A stretch of 64,000 bases of DNA, taken from positions 186,001-250,000 of the forward strand of contig JBCBVV010000002.1 of assembly GCA_039817415.1 (NCBI GenBank), read 5' to 3'. A program made the translations under genes and the position numbers. How positions within the stretch are numbered: the stretch's first letter is position 1; each line of letters starts with the position of its first letter. The stretch comes from JALEFZ01 sp039817415 (lineage in GTDB: Bacteria; Bacteroidota; Bacteroidia; J057). This document shows, in pieces, positions 24,237 to 32,647 of the stretch. The notes beneath the pieces were generated by a model that was not told where the DNA came from, made no database searches, and saw only the letters and a list, made by a program, of their open reading frames with translations.

Positions 24237-25751
24237 ATGGGTACAAACGTATTATTCGAAAAATCTAAACAGAAGAGTACCAAAAGTGCAGTAAAAATTG
24301 CCGTGGCTAACGGAGATGGCATTGGGCCTGAAATCATGGAAGCCACACTTAGCATTCTGCATGCAGCAGGAGCGAATATAGAACCAGAATATATAGAATT
24401 AGGAGAAAAGGTCTACCTCTCAGGCAATACTTCGGGAATAGATGCCCATGCCTGGGATGCAATTCTCAATAATAAAATAGTTTTCAAAGCACCCATTACT
24501 ACCCCGCAGGGTAAAGGATACAAAAGCCTTAACGTAACCCTCAGGAAATCCCTGGGATTATTCGCTAACGTTAGGCCTGTTCAGGCTTACTTCCCTTACG
24601 TGCCTACCCATTTTCCTGATATGGATGTAGTGATCATTCGTGAAAACGAGGAAGATTTATACGCTGGGATTGAGCATAGACAAACACAAGATGTGTATCA
24701 GTGCTTGAAATTGATCACTCGTCCAGGCAGTGAGCGTATCATTCGCTATGCCTTTGAATATGCAAAAGCATATGGCCGCAAGAAGGTTACCTGTATGGTG
24801 AAGGACAACATCATGAAAATAACTGATGGCCTTTTCCACACGGTATTCAAGGAAATTGCCGCTGAATATCCAGAGATCGAAAGTGATTCTCAAATCATAG
24901 ATATCGCCTCTGCTCGCCTCGCTGCTAAACCTGAAAACTACGATGTAATTGTGACTTCAAATCTTTATGGAGATATCGTTTCTGACATTGCTGCCGAGAT
25001 TGGGGGATCGGTAGGTATGTGCGGCTCAGCGAATATTGGAAAAAATATAGCCATGTTTGAGGCCATTCATGGTTCTGCGCCAGATATCACGGGCCTAGGA
25101 ATAGCCAATCCCTCTGGCCTAATCAATGCAGCGGTATCTATGCTGGCCCACATCGGCCAACACGCCGTAGGAGATAAAGTAAAGAATGCCTGGTTGACCA
25201 CCTTGGAGCAAGGATATCATACTGCAGATATTTATAAAAAGGGAGTGAGCCTTAAAAAAGTCGGCACACGAGAGTTTGCTCAGAAGGTTATTTCTAACCT
25301 TGGTCAACGTCCTGAGAGACTTCCTCAGAGTAGATTACAGCTAGGGAAGGGAATGATTCAAATCCCTGACTATGTGAGAAAGCAGGAGAAGAAAGAGCTG
25401 GTAGGCGTAGATGTCTTTATCGATTGGCCAGGAAGTGATCCCAATGAAATAGGTGATGCCTTGAACAGGTTGAATTTATACAAACTCAAGCTGAAAATGA
25501 TCACCAACAGAGGGGTTAAGGTATATCCTCAAGGATTGGAGGAAACTTATTGTACAGATCACTGGCGTTGTAGATTTGTAGCGAAGGAGGCACATATCCT
25601 TGGTGAGGAGCCTCGCTATGCGGAGATTGATTTTGACAAGGTTGTGGCCCTTCTTTCTCGCTTAAGTAGTGAGGGATTTGATGTGATCAAAACGGAAAAT
25701 CTCTACGAATTCGATGGTAAACGTGGTTTTTCCCTGGGACAGGGAGAATAA
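24237..25751 (+). CDS. icd: Isocitrate dehydrogenase, long (Thermus-type) form
   Basis: A 504-residue TCA-cycle enzyme that oxidatively decarboxylates isocitrate to 2-oxoglutarate with NAD(P)+. Motifs are NGDGIGPEIMEATL, the substrate site KSLGLFANVRP, IIRENEEDLYAGIEHR, the catalytic CMVKDNIMKITDG, SNLYGDIVSDIAAEIGG, and EAIHGSAPDITGLGIANPSG. About 130 residues follow the catalytic core (VGVDVFIDWPGSDPNEIGDA onward), the C-terminal extension typical of the roughly 480-500-residue form in Thermus and Bacteroidota. Nucleotide preference is not certain. It is a single gene with its own upstream region and a strong terminator downstream. Conserved metabolic context, no anomaly. Confidence 0.93.
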   Translation: MGTNVLFEKSKQKSTKSAVKIAVANGDGIGPEIMEATLSILHAAGANIEPEYIELGEKVYLSGNTSGIDAHAWDAILNNKIVFKAPITTPQGKGYKSLNVTLRKSLGLFANVRPVQAYFPYVPTHFPDMDVVIIRENEEDLYAGIEHRQTQDVYQCLKLITRPGSERIIRYAFEYAKAYGRKKVTCMVKDNIMKITDGLFHTVFKEIAAEYPEIESDSQIIDIASARLAAKPENYDVIVTSNLYGDIVSDIAAEIGGSVGMCGSANIGKNIAMFEAIHGSAPDITGLGIANPSGLINAAVSMLAHIGQHAVGDKVKNAWLTTLEQGYHTADIYKKGVSLKKVGTREFAQKVISNLGQRPERLPQSRLQLGKGMIQIPDYVRKQEKKELVGVDVFIDWPGSDPNEIGDALNRLNLYKLKLKMITNRGVKVYPQGLEETYCTDHWRCRFVAKEAHILGEEPRYAEIDFDKVVALLSRLSSEGFDVIKTENLYEFDGKRGFSLGQGE

Positions 25752-25797
25752 GAATAGCAAATAGTTCTTTAGAGTTAGTTTTATTTTTAGTCTGTGT

Positions 25798-25832
25798 AAA
25801 CGCATTGGTCCTATGGGCTAATGCGTTTTTTT
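25798..25832 (+). terminator. Intrinsic terminator after icd
   Basis: Perfect 9-bp stem AAACGCATT/AATGCGTTT, 13-nt loop, followed by a T run, about 47 nt after the stop codon. Confidence 0.88.
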
Positions 25833-25851
25833 GGTAGCATATAATCTGTCG

Positions 25852-26550
25852 CTATTCTGCCATCATCCTTTGAAGAATGGCATCTACATGGATTTCGGTT
25901 GTGTTAAAGACCCTAAGGTCATGGAAGTCTGTTTGTTGAAGAATCAAAGGCAGTTCTGTTCCTCCCAAGATGATTCCCTCAATTGCCTCTTGTGATTGTA
26001 ACCCCCGGATGATTTGAATGAGTTGGGCTTTGGTCTCAGAAACAATGTGATTGTAGAGAAGCTCATTCATATATTTGGTATGGATATAATCCTGATGTTC
26101 CTCGGAAGGAATGACAATTTCAATCCCATGATGAGCTGCTACTCGTTGATAAAATCCTTTCGTCATGGTCGATTTGGTTCCCAGCAGTCCCACTTTCTTG
26201 GTAGCAGAATTTACCATTTGTTTGCTTGTCTCCTCTACAATGCTGATGAGTTTTACGGCTACTTCAGCCTGTAACTCATCAAAAACGAGATGAGGTGTAT
26301 TGGAGGTTAAAGCAACATAATCCACTCCTGCCTTTTCTAGCCTGGCTATTTTACCCTTGAGGAAATCAACCAATTTGTCCAATTCTCCTCCAAATGCATA
26401 AGTTAGCATCTCCGTCATATCTACAGTCTGTAAGAGGATTTCAGGATAATGGGTGGTTTGGAGACTTTCTTGATATCCTTTGATCAGTAATCTATAATAT
26501 TCGATGGTTGATTCTGGTCCTATACCTCCTATGAGTCCAATTCTTTTCAT
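25852..26550 (-). CDS. Aspartate/glutamate racemase family protein lacking both catalytic Cys
   Basis: About 232 residues from the ATG at 26550 (MKRIGLIGGIGPESTIEYY), the standard start. The family is recognised from this N-terminus, VGLLGTKSTM and the YIH segment. Normal two-base racemases use Cys in a xCNTxH motif and in LGCTE. Here the first motif reads TSNTPH (Ser83) and the second LGGTELPL (Gly197). Some family members have Thr or Ser at the first site, but loss of the second Cys is unusual. The protein may be a one-sided isomerase, a lyase or a non-catalytic binder. It is convergent with icd and ends 20 bp from its terminator. Confidence 0.85.
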   Translation of the reverse strand: MKRIGLIGGIGPESTIEYYRLLIKGYQESLQTTHYPEILLQTVDMTEMLTYAFGGELDKLVDFLKGKIARLEKAGVDYVALTSNTPHLVFDELQAEVAVKLISIVEETSKQMVNSATKKVGLLGTKSTMTKGFYQRVAAHHGIEIVIPSEEHQDYIHTKYMNELLYNHIVSETKAQLIQIIRGLQSQEAIEGIILGGTELPLILQQTDFHDLRVFNTTEIHVDAILQRMMAE

Positions 26551-26628
26551 ACTAAGGGTGATGACTGAGTTTTCCATGGGTATACGCCCAATATCAAAGA
26601 AAGATGACCCTAAACTGTCCCTGATGTT

Positions 26629-26666
26629 AAAAAGGAAGCCCCCTTCCCTTCAAAGCAAAAGGGGGC
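26629..26666 (-). terminator. Intrinsic terminator after secreted hydrolase
   Basis: GCCCCCTT/AAGGGGGC stem (8 bp) with a 13-nt loop, followed on the minus strand by TTCCTTTTT, 21 nt after the stop at 26688. Confidence 0.8.
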
Positions 26667-26687
26667 AACCATTGGAAAATTGCTTCT

Positions 26688-27521
26688 TTATTGGGCCAAA
26701 ACTTGTTGAATGAATTTCCCAACGATCTCGGGGACTTCCAAAGGACTCAAATGTCCTCCCGATACAATTTGGGTTTGAAGATCGGGAGAAAGGGGTACGT
26801 AATCTTCTTCCCCCTTAAGAGCAATCGCTGGAACTTGTAGAGATTTAATTAGCCCATCTGAAGAAGTGGCTTGCATGATAACTGCCTTGTCAGTTTGCCT
26901 TACTTCTTTGTTGCTGAGCTTGCTCATCGAACGCTGAAGATGTGTTTGTAACTCAGTGTTGTTTGCCAAAGACGCTTTCCCATAGAGAGCTTTGGCTACC
27001 TGTTTTGCATAGAAACTTCTAAAGGGAAGCAGCGTATGTTGCATGCTAAACTGACGCCTTGTTTTAGATGTAGCCGCCTCAAAAGGCATGTTGCACAAAC
27101 CAACGGCTTTGAACCTATTCGGAGCTTTAGCTGCTGCTCGTAAAATGGTCATGCTTCCCCAAGAATGGCCGACGGCGTAGGCCTCCTCAATTTCTAGTTT
27201 GTCGAGAACATCGATTAACATTTGGGCGCAATCATCCAGTGTCCAATTCGTTTTTCGGATTTGTTTGCTTGCGCCATGCATGGGCATATCAAGAGTGATG
27301 ACGGTTCGGTCATTGATGCCCTTTATTTGTTCATCCCACATGTGATGATCATAATATACTCCGTGTAGGAGGATAAGGGGGATGCTTCCAGTTACTTCAT
27401 TGATTTGGACAGCTATGACTCCAGTTGAAGTTTCAATAAATGTAGGCTTCATGTATTGGGCATTTGCCGCAAAAGGAATTAACAATGGAATGATCCAAAG
27501 GGTGAATGAAATACGTTTCAT
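26688..27521 (-). CDS. Secreted alpha/beta hydrolase, target of adjacent Crp/Fnr
   Basis: About 277 residues with a signal peptide (WIIPLLIPFAANAQ). The oxyanion loop is ILLHGVYYD, the nucleophile elbow VGHSWGS, and the catalytic His lies in SGGHLSPLE near the end. An in-frame ATG at 27527 is an alternative start. Typical of small esterases, lactonases or haloperoxidase-like hydrolases; substrate unknown. The gene lies 80 bp downstream of a Crp/Fnr gene on the same strand, with a palindrome (27582-27597) and a GACATTTG promoter element between. Confidence 0.85.
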   Translation of the reverse strand: MKRISFTLWIIPLLIPFAANAQYMKPTFIETSTGVIAVQINEVTGSIPLILLHGVYYDHHMWDEQIKGINDRTVITLDMPMHGASKQIRKTNWTLDDCAQMLIDVLDKLEIEEAYAVGHSWGSMTILRAAAKAPNRFKAVGLCNMPFEAATSKTRRQFSMQHTLLPFRSFYAKQVAKALYGKASLANNTELQTHLQRSMSKLSNKEVRQTDKAVIMQATSSDGLIKSLQVPAIALKGEEDYVPLSPDLQTQIVSGGHLSPLEVPEIVGKFIQQVLAQ

Positions 27522-27551
27522 GTTCATTGCTTCAATTATTATAGTCTGAAG

Positions 27552-27559
27552 CAAATGTC
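27552..27559 (-). promoter_or_regulatory. Promoter -7-like element before secreted hydrolase
   Basis: GACATTTG on the minus strand matches TAnnTTTG except at the first base. The inferred start of transcription near 27546 puts the upstream palindrome centre about 43 nt away. Confidence 0.5.
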
Positions 27560-27581
27560 AGCCATTCTAAGGGCTCCTACC

Positions 27582-27597
27582 TGAAACATATGTTACA
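27582..27597. promoter_or_regulatory. Palindrome between Crp/Fnr gene and hydrolase
   Basis: TGAAACATATGTTACA: perfect core AACATATGTT extended by TG/CA across one mismatched pair. It sits 3 nt after the Crp/Fnr stop and 54-60 nt before the hydrolase start codon. Half-site AACATA recurs at 28279 as an inverted pair with 13-nt spacing. Confidence 0.65.
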
Positions 27598-27600
27598 TAA

Positions 27601-28182
27601 TCATTCCTCTGCCAATTTCTTGCGAATACGGCTAAGGGAGGGGCGTTGGATACCGAGATAGGTAGACAAATGGGAAAGTGAAATGCGGTTGAATAAGGCA
27701 GGACGACTGTCGAGGAACTTCTTGTAGCGTTCTTCTGCACTTAAAAACTGAAAATCTTCAATTCGGCTTCTTTGGAAGGTAAGGACTTGTTCGGCTATTA
27801 ATCTACCAAAGCGTTCAAGTCCTTTAAACTGTTCATATCCTTCTAGGACCTTTTGGTAAGGAAGAAGAATGACCTCTGTGTCCTCTAGGCACTGAAAGAA
27901 GTATGTTGAAGGCTGTCGATTAATGAGGGCAGAGTAATGTGTAGCATATCCATTCTCTCTTACAAAGCGGACCGAAATATCATCTCCTTTTTCATCTATG
28001 TAATATCCTCTCATCAAACCTGAATGAACGAATCCTATTGATGTCTGTATCTCACCCTTTTGAATGAAAAATTCCTTTTTGCTGTAGGAGGCTGGGGAGC
28101 AACTTGATTTTAAGAAGTTCCATTCTTCATCGGTTAGGTTGGGATTGATGCTATAAAGGGCTTTTTTAATGGATTCGTACAC
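27601..28182 (-). CDS. Crp/Fnr family transcriptional regulator
   Basis: About 193 residues. An N-terminal cNMP-binding beta-roll (FIQKGEIQTSIGFVHSGLM, SVRFVRENGYATHYSALI) is followed by a long dimer helix and a C-terminal helix-turn-helix (ISLSHLSTYLGIQRPSLSRI). The start is uncertain: GTG at 28182 is favoured because a TTG at 28215 would lie in promoter-like DNA. The ligand pocket lacks the canonical cAMP-binding Arg/Ser motif, as in most Bacteroidota members. The palindrome just after its stop codon and the downstream secreted hydrolase suggest a local regulator-target module. Confidence 0.88.
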   Translation of the reverse strand: MYESIKKALYSINPNLTDEEWNFLKSSCSPASYSKKEFFIQKGEIQTSIGFVHSGLMRGYYIDEKGDDISVRFVRENGYATHYSALINRQPSTYFFQCLEDTEVILLPYQKVLEGYEQFKGLERFGRLIAEQVLTFQRSRIEDFQFLSAEERYKKFLDSRPALFNRISLSHLSTYLGIQRPSLSRIRKKLAEE

Positions 28183-28277
28183 AGTATAGGCTTTAAAGGG
28201 AGATAAAAAGTACAAAAGTAACTCAGCTTAATCCAACCCTTCTTGGGGTAGTTCTCATTCAAGGATGAAGCTATTGC

Positions 28278-28302
28278 CAACATACGGCTCCCGCTTATGT
28301 TG
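28278..28302. repeat. Inverted AACATA half-sites upstream of Crp/Fnr
   Basis: CAACATA and TATGTTG, perfect 7-bp inverted repeat with 11 nt between. The half-sites are the same as in the 27582-27597 palindrome. Lies in the divergent promoter region between this Crp/Fnr gene and the TspO-like gene, so may be its autoregulatory site. Confidence 0.5.
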
Positions 28303-28331
28303 TTATTGTATCTACTGAGATTGAAAAATAT

Positions 28332-29138
28332 ATGTCTTCTCGCTCTACACAGAATAACCCCTTATGGAGAATAGCTGCTTTGGTCTTTTCTCTTCTCCAA
28401 TTTTCAGCTCCTTTTATCAGCCGGCAGTTTACCAATTTTGTAGACTTACAGACCAAATATAATCTACCAGAAAAACTGTATTTGGAACCAGCTGGCCCTG
28501 CTTTTTCTATTTGGGGCTTCATTTACCTTGGTTTTGCCGTGATGGGCTTTTACCAAATGAAAAACAGTTTAAAAGATGAGCCGAAATGGGTACTTGCTCG
28601 GCCGTATATGGTCCTTGTTAGCATAGGAAATATTGTATGGCTGATCTCAGATGCCTTTGCCAATACCAGCATTTGTTTGTTGGCATTTATGGTACTCCTT
28701 TATGGCTTGATCAAGCTTCATGATACATTGAGAATTGCCAAGGATTCGTTTACCCTTCAGGAAAAACTGACAGTTAAATATCCAGTAAGTTTGTATTTCG
28801 GCTGGGTTTCTTTCGCTTTCTCACTAGGCGTCATTCTATGGCTCATGTCCTTCTTTCAAATCTCAGGAAATGAAGTGTTGAGCCCTGGAATTTGGTCTAC
28901 GATCGTGGTGGCCATTGCAGGAAGTATCTTCCTATTTCTTTACCTCAGGAATCTGGTAACAACGAGTTATGCTTTGGTTGGCGTCTGGGGATTTTATTGG
29001 GTTTATGTTAAGACCTCAGCCTACGCGGAGCTCCTTGCTACAGTAGCTCTTACGGCGATGATTTTCCTGCTAATCAGTATTGTGTTGAAAAAGGGAATAT
29101 CCTTTGTGAAAAGAAGACAAAACCAAGTGGCTTTTTGA
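28332..29138 (+). CDS. TspO-like tryptophan-rich sensory membrane protein
   Basis: A 268-residue integral membrane protein with about seven predicted helices. The segment PAGPAFSIWGFIYLGF resembles the TspO/MBR motif (PPxWVFPxVWTxLY), and further aromatic-rich helices follow (VGVWGFYWVYVKTSAYAELL). Bacteroidota homologues of about 260 residues are commonly described as tryptophan-rich sensory proteins and may bind porphyrins or sterol-like ligands. It is divergent from the Crp/Fnr gene and shares its promoter region, including the CAACATA inverted repeat. Confidence 0.72.
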   Translation: MSSRSTQNNPLWRIAALVFSLLQFSAPFISRQFTNFVDLQTKYNLPEKLYLEPAGPAFSIWGFIYLGFAVMGFYQMKNSLKDEPKWVLARPYMVLVSIGNIVWLISDAFANTSICLLAFMVLLYGLIKLHDTLRIAKDSFTLQEKLTVKYPVSLYFGWVSFAFSLGVILWLMSFFQISGNEVLSPGIWSTIVVAIAGSIFLFLYLRNLVTTSYALVGVWGFYWVYVKTSAYAELLATVALTAMIFLLISIVLKKGISFVKRRQNQVAF

Positions 29139-29237
29139 GCTTAATTTTCATATCTGAATACGGAAAACAATCGGTCAGCATTCTTCTCCCAAAGGAATAT
29201 TACAAAATGAAACACCCCCAATAACTCATCATAGTTG

Positions 29238-29270
29238 ATAAATTCAATCTTTATAAACCAATGAATTTAT
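29238..29270. terminator. AT-rich hairpin between convergent genes
   Basis: Perfect 9-bp arms ATAAATTCA/TGAATTTAT with a 15-nt loop, overlapping the stop codon of the minus-strand gene and lying about 100 bp past the TspO-like gene. Possibly a shared terminator; no GC-rich stem. Confidence 0.35.
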
Positions 29271-30256
29271 TCGTTCTTCTCTATGAATTGATAGATTTGG
29301 CCGGTTTCAATGGTTTCTCGATTGAATACTCTATAAAGCAGGTAGGATCCAAATGAACGAATACCAGGAAAAATATCTTCAATCTTTTCTTTAACCTGAT
29401 CGTTTTGCCGCTCCAATTCTTGTTTATCATCAAGGGATATATCAGTCTGATAGATAATCAAAGGGAAAATACCTTCTTGAATAATTTGAGGCTGAACTCC
29501 AAGAATTTCTGGCTTCCCCTCAATTCCCTCTAATATTCTTGGAAACTGAAAGGTACTAACCATCAACTTAACCAGAGAAGCCTCATATGCGATCACCTCA
29601 TTTTTTTGTTGGTACTGGAAGTATGGACCTCCAGGGTTCATGGCATCCTTTCCGCAAAGCATATGTAGATAAGCGTTAAGGATATATCCCTTTTCAAGTG
29701 CTCGTTGGCTTAATTGGTAATAATCTAGTCCTGTTTTTCCATATGTCGAATAGACTCCCCCAGTTAAAGTTTCTAGGTTCCAGCCATTTTCCCCTTTTGT
29801 ATAGATACTCAAGAGCATAAAAGTGTATAGCTTGTCTTTGGCAAGTCTGAGAGAGACGTACTCCTCCTCATTTGAGGAATTATGATTGATGTAATACGTC
29901 ATGAATGGACTAATAATCGGATGTTGGGTGCCAGGAGTGGCATGCTTGATCCAGTATTCATCCTTGTAGGAAAAATTGCCTTTGGGCATGAGTTCCTTGA
30001 AACTACTTACGATTTCAGCTGAATTGGGAACTTTTTCCTTGAGTCGAGGAGACATGATGTTCTCGAATTTGTCAAACTCTCCTTTCCTCAGATAGGATAA
30101 AATAGTAGAGTCAATTTTGTGGAGGTTATTTTTTATGCTGTCAGGAATGTTTTCGTTGATTTTGTAGGAGTAAGGCTTTTCTTTCTGGCCATAAGCCTTA
30201 TGGAAGCATGAAAAACATAGTAGAAATGTAAAGAGGATGAATAAACAGTTCTTCAT
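29267..30256 (-). CDS. Secreted protein of unknown function
   Basis: About 329 residues from the ATG at 30256, which opens a signal peptide (ILFTFLLCFSCFHKAYG). The upstream part of the longer frame overlaps promoter sequence and the previous gene. The mature protein has a DUF3887-like region near the start (LSYLRKGEFDKFENIMSP, KEKVPNSAEIVSSFKEL) and ends in a segment similar to periplasmic domains with VSLRLAKDKLYTFMLLSI. The family is not certain and no catalytic motif is evident. It is downstream of a lipoprotein gene with a 76-bp gap. Confidence 0.65.
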   Translation of the reverse strand: MKNCLFILFTFLLCFSCFHKAYGQKEKPYSYKINENIPDSIKNNLHKIDSTILSYLRKGEFDKFENIMSPRLKEKVPNSAEIVSSFKELMPKGNFSYKDEYWIKHATPGTQHPIISPFMTYYINHNSSNEEEYVSLRLAKDKLYTFMLLSIYTKGENGWNLETLTGGVYSTYGKTGLDYYQLSQRALEKGYILNAYLHMLCGKDAMNPGGPYFQYQQKNEVIAYEASLVKLMVSTFQFPRILEGIEGKPEILGVQPQIIQEGIFPLIIYQTDISLDDKQELERQNDQVKEKIEDIFPGIRSFGSYLLYRVFNRETIETGQIYQFIEKNE

Positions 30257-30332
30257 AAATAGGTTGTGTTTTTTGTGATGGGTATGTCTTCCTTTGTAGA
30301 GAGTGGAAGTATTAGAAAAGGGTTGAAAATTT

Positions 30333-31034
30333 CTAAGGTTTTGTAGGAAGAACCCCAGCCTCAACAGACTCACAATAATACCCCTTGTCAAAATCATATA
30401 GAATGTCATAGAGGGTCTTATTCACCTTAACAAAATGACTAGGGGTATTCCAGAAGTTGTCTTCTTTGGGGATAAACTGAATATCGGCATCCGCTGGTAT
30501 ATTCAAGCGGAACATCCCAAAATTGGTACAGCCATAATAGATGCCTTCTTTGTCTCTTCCGCCGCAAATGTCTTTGAAGGGAATGAAGCTCACTGGATCC
30601 GCATCGGAAATAGGAATCATAAGATGCCGATCAGAATTGATGTCCCAGAAATAGACCTTGCCCTTCGTAGCAAAATAGGGTTTCTCAAATTCTACATAAG
30701 AGTTCAGGTCAATTCGGTGGGTAAACTCCTGATAGTATTCCACTTGGACCATTTTTCCTTGGCACCTTTTTAGGGTACTCGCCTTCTTGAAAATCCTTTT
30801 TCCCTGTTGAACAAAACCGTGTTTGACAGCGGTAAAAGCCAAGCTGTCATCTAAAGGATCTATTAACCTATCTCCCATCCGTAGGGTGTCGATCAGACGA
30901 TTTCCCAAGTCCTCAAAGTCCAAGAAATATTCACACATGGGCTTGGGAAAAATAGCCACCTTCTTTTCTGCTTGGGGCGTGTTTTGGCAGGAAAATAAGA
31001 CGATGGGGAGAATCAACCAGAGTTTGCTTTTCAT
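30333..31034 (-). CDS. Lipoprotein of unknown function
   Basis: About 233 residues beginning with a lipoprotein signal (LILPIVLFSC). The ATG at 31034 is chosen for this; ATG at 31052 would add six residues. The sequence is mixed alpha/beta with several Cys (KRCQGKMVQVEYY, FKDICGGRDKEGIYYGC, FGMFRLNIP). No family recognised. The run 32479 to 29267 on the minus strand (ankyrin/PD40 protein, this lipoprotein, secreted protein) may be co-transcribed; gaps are 65 and 76 bp. Confidence 0.65.
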   Translation of the reverse strand: MKSKLWLILPIVLFSCQNTPQAEKKVAIFPKPMCEYFLDFEDLGNRLIDTLRMGDRLIDPLDDSLAFTAVKHGFVQQGKRIFKKASTLKRCQGKMVQVEYYQEFTHRIDLNSYVEFEKPYFATKGKVYFWDINSDRHLMIPISDADPVSFIPFKDICGGRDKEGIYYGCTNFGMFRLNIPADADIQFIPKEDNFWNTPSHFVKVNKTLYDILYDFDKGYYCESVEAGVLPTKP

Positions 31035-31099
31035 GGGAAGTGAAGTTGACATATCCTTAAAATAAGCCAGTCCAATCACATAACAAATTCCCCCTCATG

Positions 31100-32479
31100 T
31101 TACTTCATTTCCTCAAACACCTTTGTGCTGATCCAATAGATGTCTTCATCGCTGGTGTAGAAAAAGTAATTTCCATCCGCAGATACAAAAGGACAAAGCT
31201 CATGGTGTCTTGTATTGATTTTGGAACCCATATTTTTGGATGGAGTCCAACTTCCATCATCTTGCTTGAAGCTGATGTAGAGATCACCCCTGCCCATTCC
31301 ATCAGGACGAGTTGCACAAAAAATAATATAGCGTTCGGCAGGATCGATAAACACATCCGCTTCGTAGTTGACTGTATTGATGGCATCTCCTGCTGAAACG
31401 GCCTTTTGGAACTTCCCGTCTACAAATTTTGAGGAATAGATATCCATATCCGACCTGTTTTTGTCTGGGCGTGGCTTCCCGTTAGAGGAGTAATACATGG
31501 TGCCATCTTGGGTGAAGGAGATGTAGTATTCATTGCCTTCGGAATTGATATTGGGACCCGCATTGATGGGTTCTGACCAACTACTGCCTTTTCGCTCGAC
31601 AAACCAGATATCATAGTCCTTTTTTAGAGGTCCTTTTCCATCCATTGCCCTTCGTGAAATAAAATAAAGGCGCTGTTCATCAGGTGAAAGAAATGGATCA
31701 TTGTAGCCATATACTTTGTCAGCCAACAATACTTTGGGCCGAGTCCAGCTCCCATTAACGAGTTGGGTAAATCTGATTTCTGAATTTCCTCCTACATCCA
31801 CGCCATAGTAAAATTCATCCCCCTTCTTATTGAATACTGAGCCAAATTCATATTCTTCGGTGGAAATGAAATTTGGAGCAAAGACTTTGGCAGTCAATCC
31901 AGGTCTTGCCTGTCCCATGTAGGGGCCTCTTATCTCTTGGGTACGAACCAGTTCGGGGTCGGCTCCTAAAGAAAGCAACACATTTGAGATCTCTGTTGCA
32001 TGGATTTTTTGAGCAATTTCCAAGGCGGTACTTCCTCTTGCATTGGTATCATTGATGTTGATCCCATAGCCGATGAGCTTCTCAATGAAATCTTTGTTCC
32101 TCTTGAGTACAGCATCCTGTAGGAGGGAAGGGCCAAATGTAGAAAGCCAGTTTTTGTTGGGTTGTAGTTGGTAGAGCAGGTCAAGGTACTTTTCGTCTTC
32201 AAATCGAACGGCCATGTGCATGGGGGTTTTGCCCTGATCATCTATGGCATTGATGTCGATCCCCTTTTTAACGAGGTAATGGAAAATCTCTTCTTGTTCG
32301 CAGGCGACTGCCCAGTGAATGAGAGATCTGTCGCGCTGGTCCTTGTCATTGATGGAAGCGTGTTGGAGCATGCTATCCAACCGGCTTAGGTTGCCTTGGC
32401 AGGCAGTTCTGTACATACTTTGGGCGAAAAGGCAGGTTCCCAAGAGGGAAAGGACAAAGAGGGCTAAGGATCGCTTCAT
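31100..32479 (-). CDS. Secreted ankyrin-repeat plus PD40 propeller protein
   Basis: About 459 residues with a signal peptide (FVLSLLGTCLFAQ). Residues 25-190 are ankyrin repeats (KDQRDRSLIHWAVACEQEE, DDQGKTPMHMAVRFEDEKYL, NARGSTALEIAQKIHATEI). Residues about 210-455 are PD40/TolB-like propeller blades (NDPFLSPDEQRLYFISRRA, EYYISFTQDGTMYYSSNGKP, VFIDPAERYIIFCATRPDG, LCPFVSADGNYFFYTSDED). The PD40 half is common in Bacteroidota periplasmic proteins with OmpA or TolB roles; fusion to exported ankyrin repeats is less usual. Both halves are protein-interaction modules, so a periplasmic scaffold or sensor is the best guess. Confidence 0.88.
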   Translation of the reverse strand: MKRSLALFVLSLLGTCLFAQSMYRTACQGNLSRLDSMLQHASINDKDQRDRSLIHWAVACEQEEIFHYLVKKGIDINAIDDQGKTPMHMAVRFEDEKYLDLLYQLQPNKNWLSTFGPSLLQDAVLKRNKDFIEKLIGYGININDTNARGSTALEIAQKIHATEISNVLLSLGADPELVRTQEIRGPYMGQARPGLTAKVFAPNFISTEEYEFGSVFNKKGDEFYYGVDVGGNSEIRFTQLVNGSWTRPKVLLADKVYGYNDPFLSPDEQRLYFISRRAMDGKGPLKKDYDIWFVERKGSSWSEPINAGPNINSEGNEYYISFTQDGTMYYSSNGKPRPDKNRSDMDIYSSKFVDGKFQKAVSAGDAINTVNYEADVFIDPAERYIIFCATRPDGMGRGDLYISFKQDDGSWTPSKNMGSKINTRHHELCPFVSADGNYFFYTSDEDIYWISTKVFEEMK

Positions 32480-32647
32480 TGTTGTATGGGTTAAAGGACG
32501 GCCTTGAGTGTGAACCATCCTTTAGGAAATTATGTAAGGAATGGCACTTTCTCCCCAAATGGATTCAAAAGTGGCAATTCTGCACAGTAAGGGTAAGGTC
32601 TTGAAGAAGTCCACAGGCTCAGGCTAAATCCTCATCCTCCTGAATAT

